Shown: piece by piece, positions 43,354 to 51,175 of the stretch | How the letters are laid out: every line of letters begins with the position of its first letter | Numbering within the stretch: position 1 is the first letter of the stretch | DNA from: an uncultured Oscillospiraceae bacterium | GTDB lineage: Bacteria > Bacillota > Clostridia > Oscillospirales > Acutalibacteraceae | Direction: 5' to 3' | DNA length: 64,000 nt | Assembly (NCBI GenBank): GCA_900546265.1 | Contig: URCA01000007.1 | Location: 72,890-136,889 of the forward strand | Position numbers and translations under genes: made by a program | The notes under the pieces: model-generated | What the model was told of the DNA's origin: nothing | What the model saw: only the letters and a program-made list of their open reading frames with translations | Database searches by the model: none

Positions 43354-43382
43354 AGCATACCACAGGTTTTTACATAAGTAAA
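43354..43382 (-). promoter_or_regulatory. SigA promoter of purA
   Basis: On the minus strand: TTTACT (43377-43382), 17-bp spacer, TATGCT (43354-43359), with CCTGTGG before the -10 as in the guaA-paralogue promoter. Confidence 0.7.
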
Positions 43383-43415
43383 ATGCATATTCCTTATAAA
43401 CGGCATGCAGTTTTG

Positions 43416-44297
43416 TTATGGGAGCAGCAGGTTTAGCAGCCGTTCCGCCGCCTTGGAGCCGGGGGCATGCCCCCGCACGACGCAGATGCGCCGGGGCGGC
43501 AGCTCTTTCTCCAGCGGCACCCGCACCACCTCGCCGGCGGCCAGCGCTTCCTCCGCGAAAGCGGCCACCACGCAGCCCACGCCCAGGTTTCGGCGGGCGA
43601 ACTGCACGATGAGGCTGCTGGTCGCCAGCTCGAACTCCGGGGCCAGGACGACGCCGTTCTCCGCGAAGAAGCGATCGATATACCGGCGGGTGCTGGTGTT
43701 GCTCTCCAGGCAAATCACCGGCAGCTTCTCCAGCGCCTGCAGGGGCAGGGGAGAGGCGGCCAGATGGGCGAAGGCCTTTCCGGCCACAAAAATATCCCGG
43801 ATCTCGCCCACCGGGGTGAGGGAAAAATCCCCGGCCTCCTCGGCCGGCTCGCTGACAATACCGAAATCGATGCACCCCTGCTCGAGAAACCGGATAGTTT
43901 CGGGGGTGGGGCCGTTGGTGACGTGGATTTTCACCCCAGGATATTCCCGGTGGAAGGCCTCAAGATAGGGAAGAAGAAAAAACTGCAGGGTCATGTCGCT
44001 GGCCCCGACGCAGATTTCCCCACTCTCCAGGTTCACCTGCTCGTAGAGCTTTTTTTCCCCCTGCCGGATCTGCTCCAGCCCCGCGGACACATGGCGGAAC
44101 AGGGTCTCCCCCTCGCCGGTGAGCTGCACACCCTTGGGGGTGCGGACGAACAGGGGACAGCCCAGCTCCTCCTCCAGCTGCCGGATATTCCGGCTGACCG
44201 CGGGCTGAGAGAGATACAGGGCTTGGGCGGCCAGGGTGATGCTTTTATCCCGAGCGACCTGACAGAACACCCGATACAAATCCAGGCTGGCCCCCAC
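43416..44297 (-). CDS. LysR family transcriptional regulator
   Basis: A 293-residue regulator with an N-terminal winged HTH (ITLAAQALYLSQPAVSRNIRQLEEELGCPLFVRTPKGVQLT) and a periplasmic-binding-like effector domain (about 90-293) similar to CysL/CysB members. GTG start at 44297 with GGAGGAAG seven bases upstream. It begins 20 bp after purB on the same strand, so it is probably read from the purB promoter, and it precedes purA. A role in purine control is inferred from position only. Confidence 0.93.
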   Translation of the reverse strand: MGASLDLYRVFCQVARDKSITLAAQALYLSQPAVSRNIRQLEEELGCPLFVRTPKGVQLTGEGETLFRHVSAGLEQIRQGEKKLYEQVNLESGEICVGASDMTLQFFLLPYLEAFHREYPGVKIHVTNGPTPETIRFLEQGCIDFGIVSEPAEEAGDFSLTPVGEIRDIFVAGKAFAHLAASPLPLQALEKLPVICLESNTSTRRYIDRFFAENGVVLAPEFELATSSLIVQFARRNLGVGCVVAAFAEEALAAGEVVRVPLEKELPPRRICVVRGHAPGSKAAERLLNLLLP

Positions 44298-44317
44298 AGG
44301 TCTTCCTCCCTCCGCCG

Positions 44318-45748
44318 TCAGACGTTGATTTCCGCTTGATAGCCCAGGTCGTCGCGGTACTTCTCCAACACCGGCGCCACTTCGCTCGCCAAGAACTCCC
44401 GAGTCTGTTCCGGTGCGCGGCCCACATACCGGCGGGGCTCCAGCACATTCTGCAGCTCCTCCAGGGTTACGCCGAAGGTGGCGTCCCCCGCGATGCGCTC
44501 GAGCAGGTCGTTGACGCCGTCCCCCTGCTTGACCCGGCGAGCGGCCTCCATGGAATGGGTGCGGATGGCCTCGTGCAGCTCCTGCCGGTCGCCGCCCCGC
44601 TTGACGCAGTCCATCATGATGTTCTCGGTGGCCATGAAGGGCAGCTCCCGGCGGAGATCCCGATCGATGACCGCCGTATTGACCACCAGGCCGTCCACCA
44701 CGTTGACCACCAGCGACAGGATGGCGTCCACGGCTAAGAAGCCCTCGGCCACGCTGATACGCTTGTTGGCGCTGTCGTCCAGCGTCCGCTCAAACCACTG
44801 GGTGGAGGCGGTCATGGCCGGGTTGAGCGCGTCGGCCACCACGTAGCGAGCCAGGGAGGCGATGCGCTCGCTGCGCATGGGGTTGCGTTTATACGCCATG
44901 GCGGAGGAGCCGATTTGATGCTTCTCAAAGGGCTCCTCCACCTCCTTGAGATGCTGGAGCAGGCGGATGTCGTTGGAGAATTTGGCCGCGCTCTGGGCGA
45001 TGCCGGACAGGGTGGAGAGGATGGCGGCGTCCAGCTTGCGGGGATACGTCTGCCCCGACACGGGGAAGCAGGAGGCATACCCCATCTTTTCAGCGATTTT
45101 CTGATCCAGCAGGCGGCATTTCTCGTGGTCGCCCTCGAACAGCTCAAGAAAGCTGGCCTGGGTGCCTGTGGTGCCCTTGGAGCCAAGCAGCCGCGCACGG
45201 GACAGGCGGTATTCCACCTCGTCCAGGTCCATCAGGAATTCCTGAGCCCACAGGGTGGCGCGCTTGCCCACGGTGGTGGGCTGGGCGGGCTGGAAGTGGG
45301 TGAAAGCCAGGGTGGGCAGATCGGCGTATTCCCCGGCGAACTTGCCCAGCAGAGCGATGGCGTTGACCAGCTTTTTGCGCACCAGCCGCAGGGCGTCGTA
45401 CAGAATGATAAGGTCGGTGTTATCCCCCACGTAGCAGCTGGTGGCGCCCAGGTGGATGATGCCCTTGGCGTTCGGGCACTGCTGGCCGTAGGCGTAGACG
45501 TGGGCCATCACGTCGTGGCGCACTTCCTTTTCCCGGGCGGCGGCCACGTCGTAGTTGATATCGTCCGCATGCGCCTGCAGCTCAGCAATTTGTTCGTCGG
45601 TGATGGGCAGCCCCAGCTCCTGCTCGGTCTGGGCCAGCGCGATCCACAGCCTGCGCCAGGTGCGGAACTTGTTGTCGGGAGAAAACAGATACTGCATCTC
45701 CTTGCTGGCATAGCGGGAGGAAAACGGGGTTTCGTATTGGCTTGGCAT
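44318..45748 (-). CDS. purB: Adenylosuccinate lyase
   Basis: A 476-residue lyase that removes fumarate from SAICAR and from adenylosuccinate in purine synthesis. Visible motifs: HLGATSCYVGDNTD, AFTHFQPAQPTTVGKR, KGTTGTQASF, and the fumarase/lyase signature GSSAMAYKRNP containing the catalytic Ser loop. The ATG at 45748 has GGAGGG upstream; the longer frame upstream is non-coding. With purA it makes AMP from IMP. Confidence 0.96.
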   Translation of the reverse strand: MPSQYETPFSSRYASKEMQYLFSPDNKFRTWRRLWIALAQTEQELGLPITDEQIAELQAHADDINYDVAAAREKEVRHDVMAHVYAYGQQCPNAKGIIHLGATSCYVGDNTDLIILYDALRLVRKKLVNAIALLGKFAGEYADLPTLAFTHFQPAQPTTVGKRATLWAQEFLMDLDEVEYRLSRARLLGSKGTTGTQASFLELFEGDHEKCRLLDQKIAEKMGYASCFPVSGQTYPRKLDAAILSTLSGIAQSAAKFSNDIRLLQHLKEVEEPFEKHQIGSSAMAYKRNPMRSERIASLARYVVADALNPAMTASTQWFERTLDDSANKRISVAEGFLAVDAILSLVVNVVDGLVVNTAVIDRDLRRELPFMATENIMMDCVKRGGDRQELHEAIRTHSMEAARRVKQGDGVNDLLERIAGDATFGVTLEELQNVLEPRRYVGRAPEQTREFLASEVAPVLEKYRDDLGYQAEINV

Positions 45749-45946
45749 GGCGAGCCCTCCTATTATAACAATCCTATTGTGTCTCATTGTACAGGTTTTT
45801 CGCCCGGGGCGCAAGCCTGTCCCTGCCAACTTTTGCTCCCGCATGGTTGAATTTTTTAGCGGGTACGTGTATACTGGAAGCACAGAAGCCGACGGTTGTG
45901 TGCGCGAGAAAACGGCCGCCGCTATTTGAAAGGCAGGGAATTTGTG

Positions 45947-46231
45947 ATGAAACGCTCCTTCTCCTCTATACGCGCCGCCGTGATGGCCGCCGCGCTGACG
46001 GCCGCGGGCGCGGTGTCCGCCGCGGCGGACGGGCTGTCTCCCGCCACGGGCGAACGCACCCGCGTGCTTCCCTTCGTGCTGGGGGCCGTCGGCCTGGTGG
46101 CCGTGGCCGCCCTGATTGTGCTGACCGTGATGGACGCGAAAAAGAAAAAGAACACGCCGCCTCCGACGGACACGCCCCCCACGCCTCCGACGCCGCCCGC
46201 CGGGCCGAACGACGATGCGGACGGTCTGTAA
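45947..46231 (+). CDS. Small exported protein with sorting-signal-like segment
   Basis: A 94-residue protein. Signal peptide about 1-28, then SPATGERTR (31-39), a hydrophobic helix (about 40-62) and AKKKK. This is the order of an LPXTG-type wall-sorting signal (motif, helix, basic patch), although SPATG is not canonical. Unusually, a 25-residue Thr/Pro-rich tail follows. ATG 45947 is picked because AGGCAGGGA lies upstream. Its end overlaps the next gene by 17 bases. Function unknown. Confidence 0.65.
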   Translation: MKRSFSSIRAAVMAAALTAAGAVSAAADGLSPATGERTRVLPFVLGAVGLVAVAALIVLTVMDAKKKKNTPPPTDTPPTPPTPPAGPNDDADGL

Positions 46232-46979
46232 AGCCGCCGTTTTCCTGGCGCTTTCCGCCTTGCTGGCCATGCCCGCCCTGGCGGACGAAACGCCGGGACA
46301 GAAAGCGGTGAGAGAAGCCCGGGAAGCCACGGCGGCCGAATGCGAGGAAGTGGTATTCAGTCTTCTGTCCTACTCCCGCTATTTCGATCTGGACGCTATG
46401 ATCGGTTTTCCGGTTCACGGTTTCCGCCAGAATAACCCGGCGACGGCCTATCGCGAGGCGGGGAGCCTGGACGGCGCGCTAAGCGATGCGACCGTCTGGA
46501 AATTCCAGGTGGAAGGCAACGAGGTTTTCACCATGCAGCGCGGCGCAGACGGCCTCTGGACGACGGCCGGACATGCTGTCGACGCACAGACCTTTATTGA
46601 CACGGACGCGGTCGCCGCCGCCATCGACGGGGAAGACGCCCTGCGGCAGGCGCCGTCGATTTCGCTGAAGTTCGCCTCCTCTTCCTACTGCCAGACGTAT
46701 TTTGCCCTGATCCTGGCTGACGGCCGAGAGTGGGTGGTGCCTTTCGGCTCCCATCCCGACAGAACCGGCCTGGAAAACGGCCGCCTGTACACGGCGGCGA
46801 TGGCCATGCGCCCCCTGGAGATATACGAAGGCGCCGGCTCCGCCCCGCCGATTGTCACCATGCCGGGATGTGTCTCGCTGCTGCCGTATGTATTAGCGGG
46901 GACGGGGGTGCTTCTGGCCGGAATCATTCTTGTCCTGCTGCTCCACAAAAAACACGCCCGTAAAAAAGCCCGCCTTTAA
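46215..46979 (+). CDS. Exported protein with C-terminal membrane anchor, unknown
   Basis: A 254-residue protein. Signal peptide about 1-23 (ending PALADE), an outside domain (about 24-215), then a helix (about 222-243) and a basic tail (KKHARKKARL). No family recognised. It overlaps the preceding small exported protein by 17 bases, so the two are translated together and may form a surface pair. A terminator overlaps its stop codon. Confidence 0.72.
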   Translation: MRTVCKAAVFLALSALLAMPALADETPGQKAVREAREATAAECEEVVFSLLSYSRYFDLDAMIGFPVHGFRQNNPATAYREAGSLDGALSDATVWKFQVEGNEVFTMQRGADGLWTTAGHAVDAQTFIDTDAVAAAIDGEDALRQAPSISLKFASSSYCQTYFALILADGREWVVPFGSHPDRTGLENGRLYTAAMAMRPLEIYEGAGSAPPIVTMPGCVSLLPYVLAGTGVLLAGIILVLLLHKKHARKKARL

Positions 46980-46993
46980 CGGCGGGCTTTTTT
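46962..46993. terminator. Bidirectional terminator
   Basis: Perfect 13-bp stem AAAAAAGCCCGCC (46962-46974) with its complement (46981-46993), loop TTTAAC. It overlaps the stop of the plus-strand gene and abuts the stop of the minus-strand remnant. Confidence 0.9.
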
Positions 46994-47151
46994 CATCCGG
47001 GCAGCACAAACTGCACCAGCACCATGTAGACCACGGTGCCGCCGGCGATGCTCACCAGCCCACCCAAAAGACCGCCCGCCGTCAAGCCCGCTGCAGCCTT
47101 TATATAGTATAAGGTAATAAAAAGAAAGACCTGGTTGTCCGTCCCGCCGCT
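46993..47151 (-). pseudogene. Remnant of a membrane flippase C-terminus
   Basis: An open minus-strand frame of 52 codons, without ATG or ribosome site, ends exactly at the bidirectional terminator. Its product (FLFITLYYIKAAAG, then LLGGLVSIAGGTVVYMVLVQ and FVLPG) is a hydrophobic helix pair like the end of SpoVB/MurJ-type polysaccharide flippases. The upstream part is gone; the helicase promoter occupies that place. Could be chance, but codon use and terminator position argue for a decayed gene. Confidence 0.4.
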
Positions 47152-47163
47152 TTATGTTATAAT
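47135..47163 (+). promoter_or_regulatory. SigA promoter of the helicase gene
   Basis: TTGTCC (47135-47140), 17-bp spacer, TATAAT (47158-47163), with an about 60-base leader before the start. Confidence 0.78.
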
Positions 47164-47232
47164 AGGTAGGATATTAATTACAGCGAATCCGATCCGCCCG
47201 GGCGGATCTACGGAAAGGCATGAAATACCACC

Positions 47233-48432
47233 ATGACAAAGGAAATTACCAGTTTCGACGAACTGGATCTGCGGGAGCCTACATTGAAGGCGCTGCAGCG
47301 CATGGGCTTTACCGCCCCCACCCCCATCCAGGCTCAGACCATTCCCGTAATGATGGATGGGCACGATCTCATTGCCAAGGCCCCCACCGGCACGGGGAAA
47401 ACCTGCGCGTTCGGCATCCCGCTGCTGGAATGCCTGGATCCGGACTGCACCGATATCCAGGCGGTCGTCGTCTGTCCCACCCGCGAATTGTGTCTGCAGA
47501 TTGCGGAGGAGCTGCGCCAGCTGGCCGCCTTCCGCCCCGATGTGCGCATCGCCGCCATTTACGGCGGACAGCCCATCGGCAAGCAGCTGACCGCTTTAAA
47601 AAAGAACCCCCACATCGTGGTCGCCACCCCCGGCCGGCTGCTGGATCATATGGGCCGGCGCACCGCCTGGCTGGGCAACGTCTACACCGCCGTGCTCGAC
47701 GAGGCGGACGAGATGCTGAAAATGGGCTTCATCAAGGACGTGCGCCGGATCCTCAACGCCACCCCGGCCGACACCCAGGTGGTCATGTTCAGCGCCACCA
47801 TTTCCCGGGATGTCATGGACGTGGCCTGGGAATACCAGCACAACGCTGTAGAAATCTCGGTGGCCGCGGAAGGGGACAACCGTCCCCAGATTGACCAGTA
47901 CGGCCTGATGTCCTCCGGTTCCCGCCGGCTGGAGGACATGACCCGGATTATTGACCAGATGGACTATCACCGGGTCATGGTCTTCGCCAACATGAAAACC
48001 TCGGTGCGCCAGCTCTGCGATCGCCTGCATAAACAGGGCCGATCGGTGGACTGCCTGCACGGGGATATTCCTCAGTCCCAGCGCAATCAGGTCATGACCG
48101 GCTTTCGAGAAGGGAAGTTCGAAATCCTGGTAGCCACCGACGTGGCCGCCCGCGGAATCGACGTGGACGACGTGGAAGCGGTATTCAACTACGACATTCC
48201 GGACGAGAATGAGTATTATCTTCACCGCATCGGCCGCACCGGCCGGGCCAAGCGCCGGGGCGCGGCATACACCTTCATGACCCCCGACGACCGGTTCCGC
48301 ATCCGGGATATTAAGAAATACACCCACTCGGAAATCGAGGAAATCCTCTTTGCCGCGGACGGCCGCCTGACTCACAAGGACGGTTCTCCCTTGGCTCAGG
48401 CCGCCGACACTGTTTCCCCCGAGGACATCTGA
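47233..48432 (+). CDS. DEAD-box RNA helicase
   Basis: A 399-residue ATP-dependent RNA helicase with the two RecA domains and little else, close to eIF4A/CshA core size. Motifs: PTPIQAQTIP (Q), APTGTGKT (I), PTRELCLQ (Ia), TPGRLLDH, VLDEADEML (II), FSATIS (III), ATDVAARGIDV (V), HRIGRTGRAKR (VI). No long basic tail. Probably ribosome assembly or mRNA turnover. The AAAGG site lies 13 bases before ATG, a little far. Confidence 0.95.
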   Translation: MTKEITSFDELDLREPTLKALQRMGFTAPTPIQAQTIPVMMDGHDLIAKAPTGTGKTCAFGIPLLECLDPDCTDIQAVVVCPTRELCLQIAEELRQLAAFRPDVRIAAIYGGQPIGKQLTALKKNPHIVVATPGRLLDHMGRRTAWLGNVYTAVLDEADEMLKMGFIKDVRRILNATPADTQVVMFSATISRDVMDVAWEYQHNAVEISVAAEGDNRPQIDQYGLMSSGSRRLEDMTRIIDQMDYHRVMVFANMKTSVRQLCDRLHKQGRSVDCLHGDIPQSQRNQVMTGFREGKFEILVATDVAARGIDVDDVEAVFNYDIPDENEYYLHRIGRTGRAKRRGAAYTFMTPDDRFRIRDIKKYTHSEIEEILFAADGRLTHKDGSPLAQAADTVSPEDI

Positions 48433-48442
48433 TACAGCCTTT

Positions 48443-48476
48443 AAAAAAGATGGACGCAAACGCGTCCGTCTTTTTT
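48443..48476 (+). terminator. Terminator of the helicase gene
   Basis: AAAAAAGA-GGACGC stem (48443-48457, one mismatch) with its complement through 48476, ending in TTTTTT. Confidence 0.88.
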
Positions 48477-48479
48477 ATC

Positions 48480-49016
48480 TCCCTTTTTCCTGTTTTCGGC
48501 AAGTTCACTTTTCCCGGCTCCCCACCGCCTGTCCGGGAGAATTCCGACCGGTTTTCGACAGCCCGCCAAGGGGTGACGGCCGCGCGGCGGGGAGAAGGAA
48601 ACTGGTAATTGCCGCCGATTTGTATATATATTCATTAAATTTATATATTTATTCCAAACGAGTGGGCTAGTATATGCGTTTTTCTCGACTTTATTCTCGT
48701 TTTCGAGCTGCAAACACGGTTTTTGGGTGGTTACAAACCTGTTACTTTTGTCTGGATGCACAAATTTTACGCAAAAGAATTCATTCTCAAATTCAAAAAC
48801 CAGATTTGTAATTATTTTCCATATTTGATGGCAACCTGCATGAAACCCTGTGGCTCTTTTCCAGTTGCCGGATGGCTTTCACCGAAAACCACGCTTTCAT
48901 CCCCGCTTTTGCCGCAATTCCCACCGCTCCGCTGAAAAAACGTCTTCCTGTCCATTGGAAAAGAATTTCAGCGGATATTTGTACTTTTCCAACAAAATTT
49001 GGATTTCTAAAGCCAT
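48480..49016. other. Gene-free AT-rich spacer
   Basis: About 540 bases with no supported gene. Composition changes abruptly to AT-rich near 48620 (TATATATATTCATTAAATTT) and stays lower in GC until the tandem promoters. Short hairpins such as CTCGA/TCGAG near 48683-48707 are visible. I could not match it to a known riboswitch or small RNA. Confidence 0.5.
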
Positions 49017-49045
49017 TTGACAAGGCGGTTTGGTGTGCGTATAAT
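49017..49045 (+). promoter_or_regulatory. Promoter P1 of the G5/3D protein gene
   Basis: Consensus SigA promoter: TTGACA (49017-49022), 17-bp spacer, TATAAT (49040-49045). Transcription would give an about 180-base leader. Confidence 0.9.
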
Positions 49046-49050
49046 ACAGA

Positions 49051-49180
49051 GACGCGGAGACCCATCCACAAACGAACCAATCCGGATGCGTACCGGGAGC
49101 AAAGTCCGGCGCATTTTGTACCGGCCTCATAGGCCGGGTATACTATGGAAGCCAGCGGCGCTGACAAGACGCGGAGACCC
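49051..49180 (+). repeat. 13-bp direct repeat in tandem leaders
   Basis: GACGCGGAGACCC occurs at 49051-49063, right at the P1 start site, and again at 49168-49180 downstream of P2, each followed by CAT within a base. Two copies behind two promoters suggest a duplicated control element (regulator site or RNA element). Confidence 0.6.
49116..49144 (+). promoter_or_regulatory. Promoter P2 with palindromic spacer
   Basis: TTGTAC (49116-49121), 17-bp spacer, TATACT (49139-49144). The spacer is almost entirely the palindrome CCGGCCT-CAT-AGGCCGG (49121-49137), a possible operator between -35 and -10. Confidence 0.7.
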
Positions 49181-49233
49181 CATATGGAGGAACCCGCGCA
49201 CCGGCTTCTCAGAGAAGAAAGGGAGTTCTACCG

Positions 49234-50289
49234 ATGGAAACCGTATACCGCATGGCCACGGCACTGGTGCGCGCATTGCGCAGCCGCCTGTTTGCCGCCG
49301 CCGCTCTCGCTGTGATGACCGCCGCCATGGTGGCTGTGGTCACAGTGAACACTCACGCCGTCACGGTAGTGGACGGCGATACCAGCAAGGTGGTCCTCAC
49401 CCTCAACGAGGATCCCTACTATGTGCTGAAAACCGCCGGCGTGACATTGGGTAAGGACGACGTGGTGCAAACCGCGGAGAACGGCCAGCGCACCGCCTCC
49501 ATTGAAATCACCCGCGCTTTCAACGTGCAGATCAACGCCGACGGCGTGAGCACCCTGGTCGCCATGACCGGAGGCACCGTGGCGGACGCGCTGGAAAAAG
49601 CCCAGATTACCGTGGGCGAGCACGACACCCTAAATGCGGATCCGGCCGCTCCGGCGACAGAGGGGATGAACCTCACGATCGAACGGGTGCAGTACCGGGA
49701 GCATACCAAAACCGAAGCCATCGCCTACACCACCTCCACCCGTTATACCAATGTCCTGCCCAAGGGGAAAACCCAGATTAAGCAGGCGGGGCAGAACGGG
49801 GTGAAAACCCTGACCTACCGGGATCGCATCGTGGACGGCCAGGTGGTGGAAACCGAGTTGGTGGGCGAAGCCGTGACCAAAAAAGCGGTGGAAAAAATCG
49901 TGCTCAAGGGCACGGTTGTAGGCACGCCCATGTCCAAAGCGCCGTTTGACATCGAGCTGGATTCCGCCGGGCAGCCGCTGAAATACAAATCCATGATTTC
50001 CGGCAAGGCCACGGCCTACACCTCCGATCGGGGGGACTCCGGCACGATCTGCTCCACCGGCATGAGGGCCCAGGTGGGCGTGGTGGCGGTCAATCCCAAG
50101 CGGATCCCCTACGGCAGCAAGCTGTATATCACCTCTCCCGATGGGTCGTATGTCTACGGGTATGCCATCGCGGGGGATACGGGCGGCGGCGTGCGCAAAA
50201 ACGCGCTGGTGGCCGACCTGTTTATGGACACCTATGAGGAATGCATTCAGTTCGGCCGCCGGACCATGAATGTGTATATTCTGGAATAA
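49234..50289 (+). CDS. YabE-like cell-wall protein: DUF348, G5 and 3D domains
   Basis: A 351-residue exported protein. N-terminal helix (about 17-42) as signal or anchor. Two ubiquitin-like DUF348 repeats (about 43-140; ending EITRAFNVQINADG and DALEKAQITVGEHD), a G5 domain (about 150-235; YREHTKTEAIAY, KTQIKQAGQNGVKTLTYRDRIVDG) and a C-terminal 3D domain (about 255-350; SGKATAYTS, VVAVNPKRIPYGSKLYI, DTGGGV, DLFMDTYEE) with the three Asp of an RlpA-like/lytic fold. Probably remodels peptidoglycan during resuscitation or outgrowth. Two promoters precede it. Confidence 0.94.
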   Translation: METVYRMATALVRALRSRLFAAAALAVMTAAMVAVVTVNTHAVTVVDGDTSKVVLTLNEDPYYVLKTAGVTLGKDDVVQTAENGQRTASIEITRAFNVQINADGVSTLVAMTGGTVADALEKAQITVGEHDTLNADPAAPATEGMNLTIERVQYREHTKTEAIAYTTSTRYTNVLPKGKTQIKQAGQNGVKTLTYRDRIVDGQVVETELVGEAVTKKAVEKIVLKGTVVGTPMSKAPFDIELDSAGQPLKYKSMISGKATAYTSDRGDSGTICSTGMRAQVGVVAVNPKRIPYGSKLYITSPDGSYVYGYAIAGDTGGGVRKNALVADLFMDTYEECIQFGRRTMNVYILE

Positions 50290-50302
50290 CTGCGCCCTTT
50301 TT

Positions 50303-50333
50303 CCGCTCCCGCCTATGGCGGGAGCGGATTTTT
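50303..50333 (+). terminator. Terminator of the 3D protein gene
   Basis: CCGCTCCCGCC (50303-50313) with GGCGGGAGCGG (50317-50327), then ATTTTT. Confidence 0.88.
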
Positions 50334-50417
50334 GCGTCCGTCGAACCCCGCTTTTTCGCCGGGGATCGACGGGTTCCCGCTTCAGGGAATCCCCTTCTAC
50401 AGAATCCGCGCCGCCCA

Positions 50418-50446
50418 TTGACCTTTGGCCCGCCATGCGGTACAAT
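50418..50446 (+). promoter_or_regulatory. SigA promoter of rpe
   Basis: TTGACC (50418-50423), 17-bp spacer, TACAAT (50441-50446), 78 bp before the start. Confidence 0.7.
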
Positions 50447-50524
50447 AATAGAATGGGTGAATGTGAACCCATTGGCCTTCAGTCAAGAATTTCGATACCA
50501 TATGCGAGAGGACGGTCATTCGCT

Positions 50525-51169
50525 GTGAAAGTGTCTCCCTCTATTTTGACCTGTGATTTCGCCCATCTGGCCGAGGAGTTGGCCTTTGTGGAAAGCAGCG
50601 GGGCCGACATGCTGCATCTGGACGTGATGGACGGTGTCTTTGTGCCCAATCTCAGCTTCGGCCCGCCGGTCATCCGGCGTCTGCGCCCGCTGACCAGCCT
50701 GCCCTTCGACGTTCATCTGATGATGGCGTATCCGCAGCGGCTGCTGGACGCCTTTGCCGAGGCCGGAGCGGATCTTATTAACATCCATGCGGAATGTGCC
50801 TCCCCGCTTAAAGAGACCCTTTCGCAGATCCGGTCTTTAGGGAAGCGGGCGGCTTTGACCCTCAAGCCGGCCACCCCGGCCGAGGCGGCGTTCCCCTATC
50901 TGGAGCAGCTGGACATGGTACTGGTGATGACGGTAGAGCCCGGCTTTGGAGGACAAGCCTTTATGGCGGACATGCTGCCGAAAATCGCCGCCCTGCGGGC
51001 AGAAATTGAGCGCCGGGGCCTGTGTGTGGATATTCAGGTGGACGGCGGAATCAACGCCGCGACGGCGCAGCAGGCGGCAAAAGCCGGCGCAACCGTCGCC
51101 GTGGTGGGCAACGCCCTGTTCACGTCGTCGGATGCGCCGGCTCTGGTCAGACAGATGCAGGCCCTGTAG
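50525..51169 (+). CDS. rpe: Ribulose-phosphate 3-epimerase
   Basis: A 214-residue TIM-barrel enzyme interconverting ribulose-5-P and xylulose-5-P in the pentose phosphate pathway. Motifs: PSILTCDFAHL, HLDVMDGVFVPNLSFGP, PFDVHLMM, MTVEPGFGGQ and QVDGGINAAT, with the metal-binding His/Asp. GTG 50525 is chosen as the start because it gives the family's standard N-terminus (KVSPSIL); the upstream continuation is not conserved-looking. Converges with mecA, with seven bases between the ends. Confidence 0.95.
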   Translation: MKVSPSILTCDFAHLAEELAFVESSGADMLHLDVMDGVFVPNLSFGPPVIRRLRPLTSLPFDVHLMMAYPQRLLDAFAEAGADLINIHAECASPLKETLSQIRSLGKRAALTLKPATPAEAAFPYLEQLDMVLVMTVEPGFGGQAFMADMLPKIAALRAEIERRGLCVDIQVDGGINAATAQQAAKAGATVAVVGNALFTSSDAPALVRQMQAL

Positions 51170-51175
51170 GCTTCT

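Noticed and set aside
40930..43377. An 815-codon open frame on the plus strand opposite guaA and purA
   Set aside because: It spans the antisense of two convincing purine genes and their terminator; no family features or ribosome site.
42025..43875. A longer purA reading frame starting near 43875
   Set aside because: The extra N-terminal part is antisense to the LysR gene and crosses the purA promoter; the ATG at 43296 has GGAGG and gives the normal N-terminus.
44318..46330. A longer purB reading frame starting near 46330
   Set aside because: The extension runs antisense through the small exported protein gene; ATG 45748 has GGAGGG and gives normal length.
48620..48720. Replication origin or phage attachment site in the AT-rich spacer
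   Set aside because: No DnaA boxes, integrase gene or direct repeats of the flanking sequence were seen.
49046..49233. c-di-AMP (ydaO-type) riboswitch in front of the G5/3D gene
   Set aside because: Such genes often carry this riboswitch, but I could not find its conserved core motifs; only promoters, a palindrome and a 13-bp repeat are visible.
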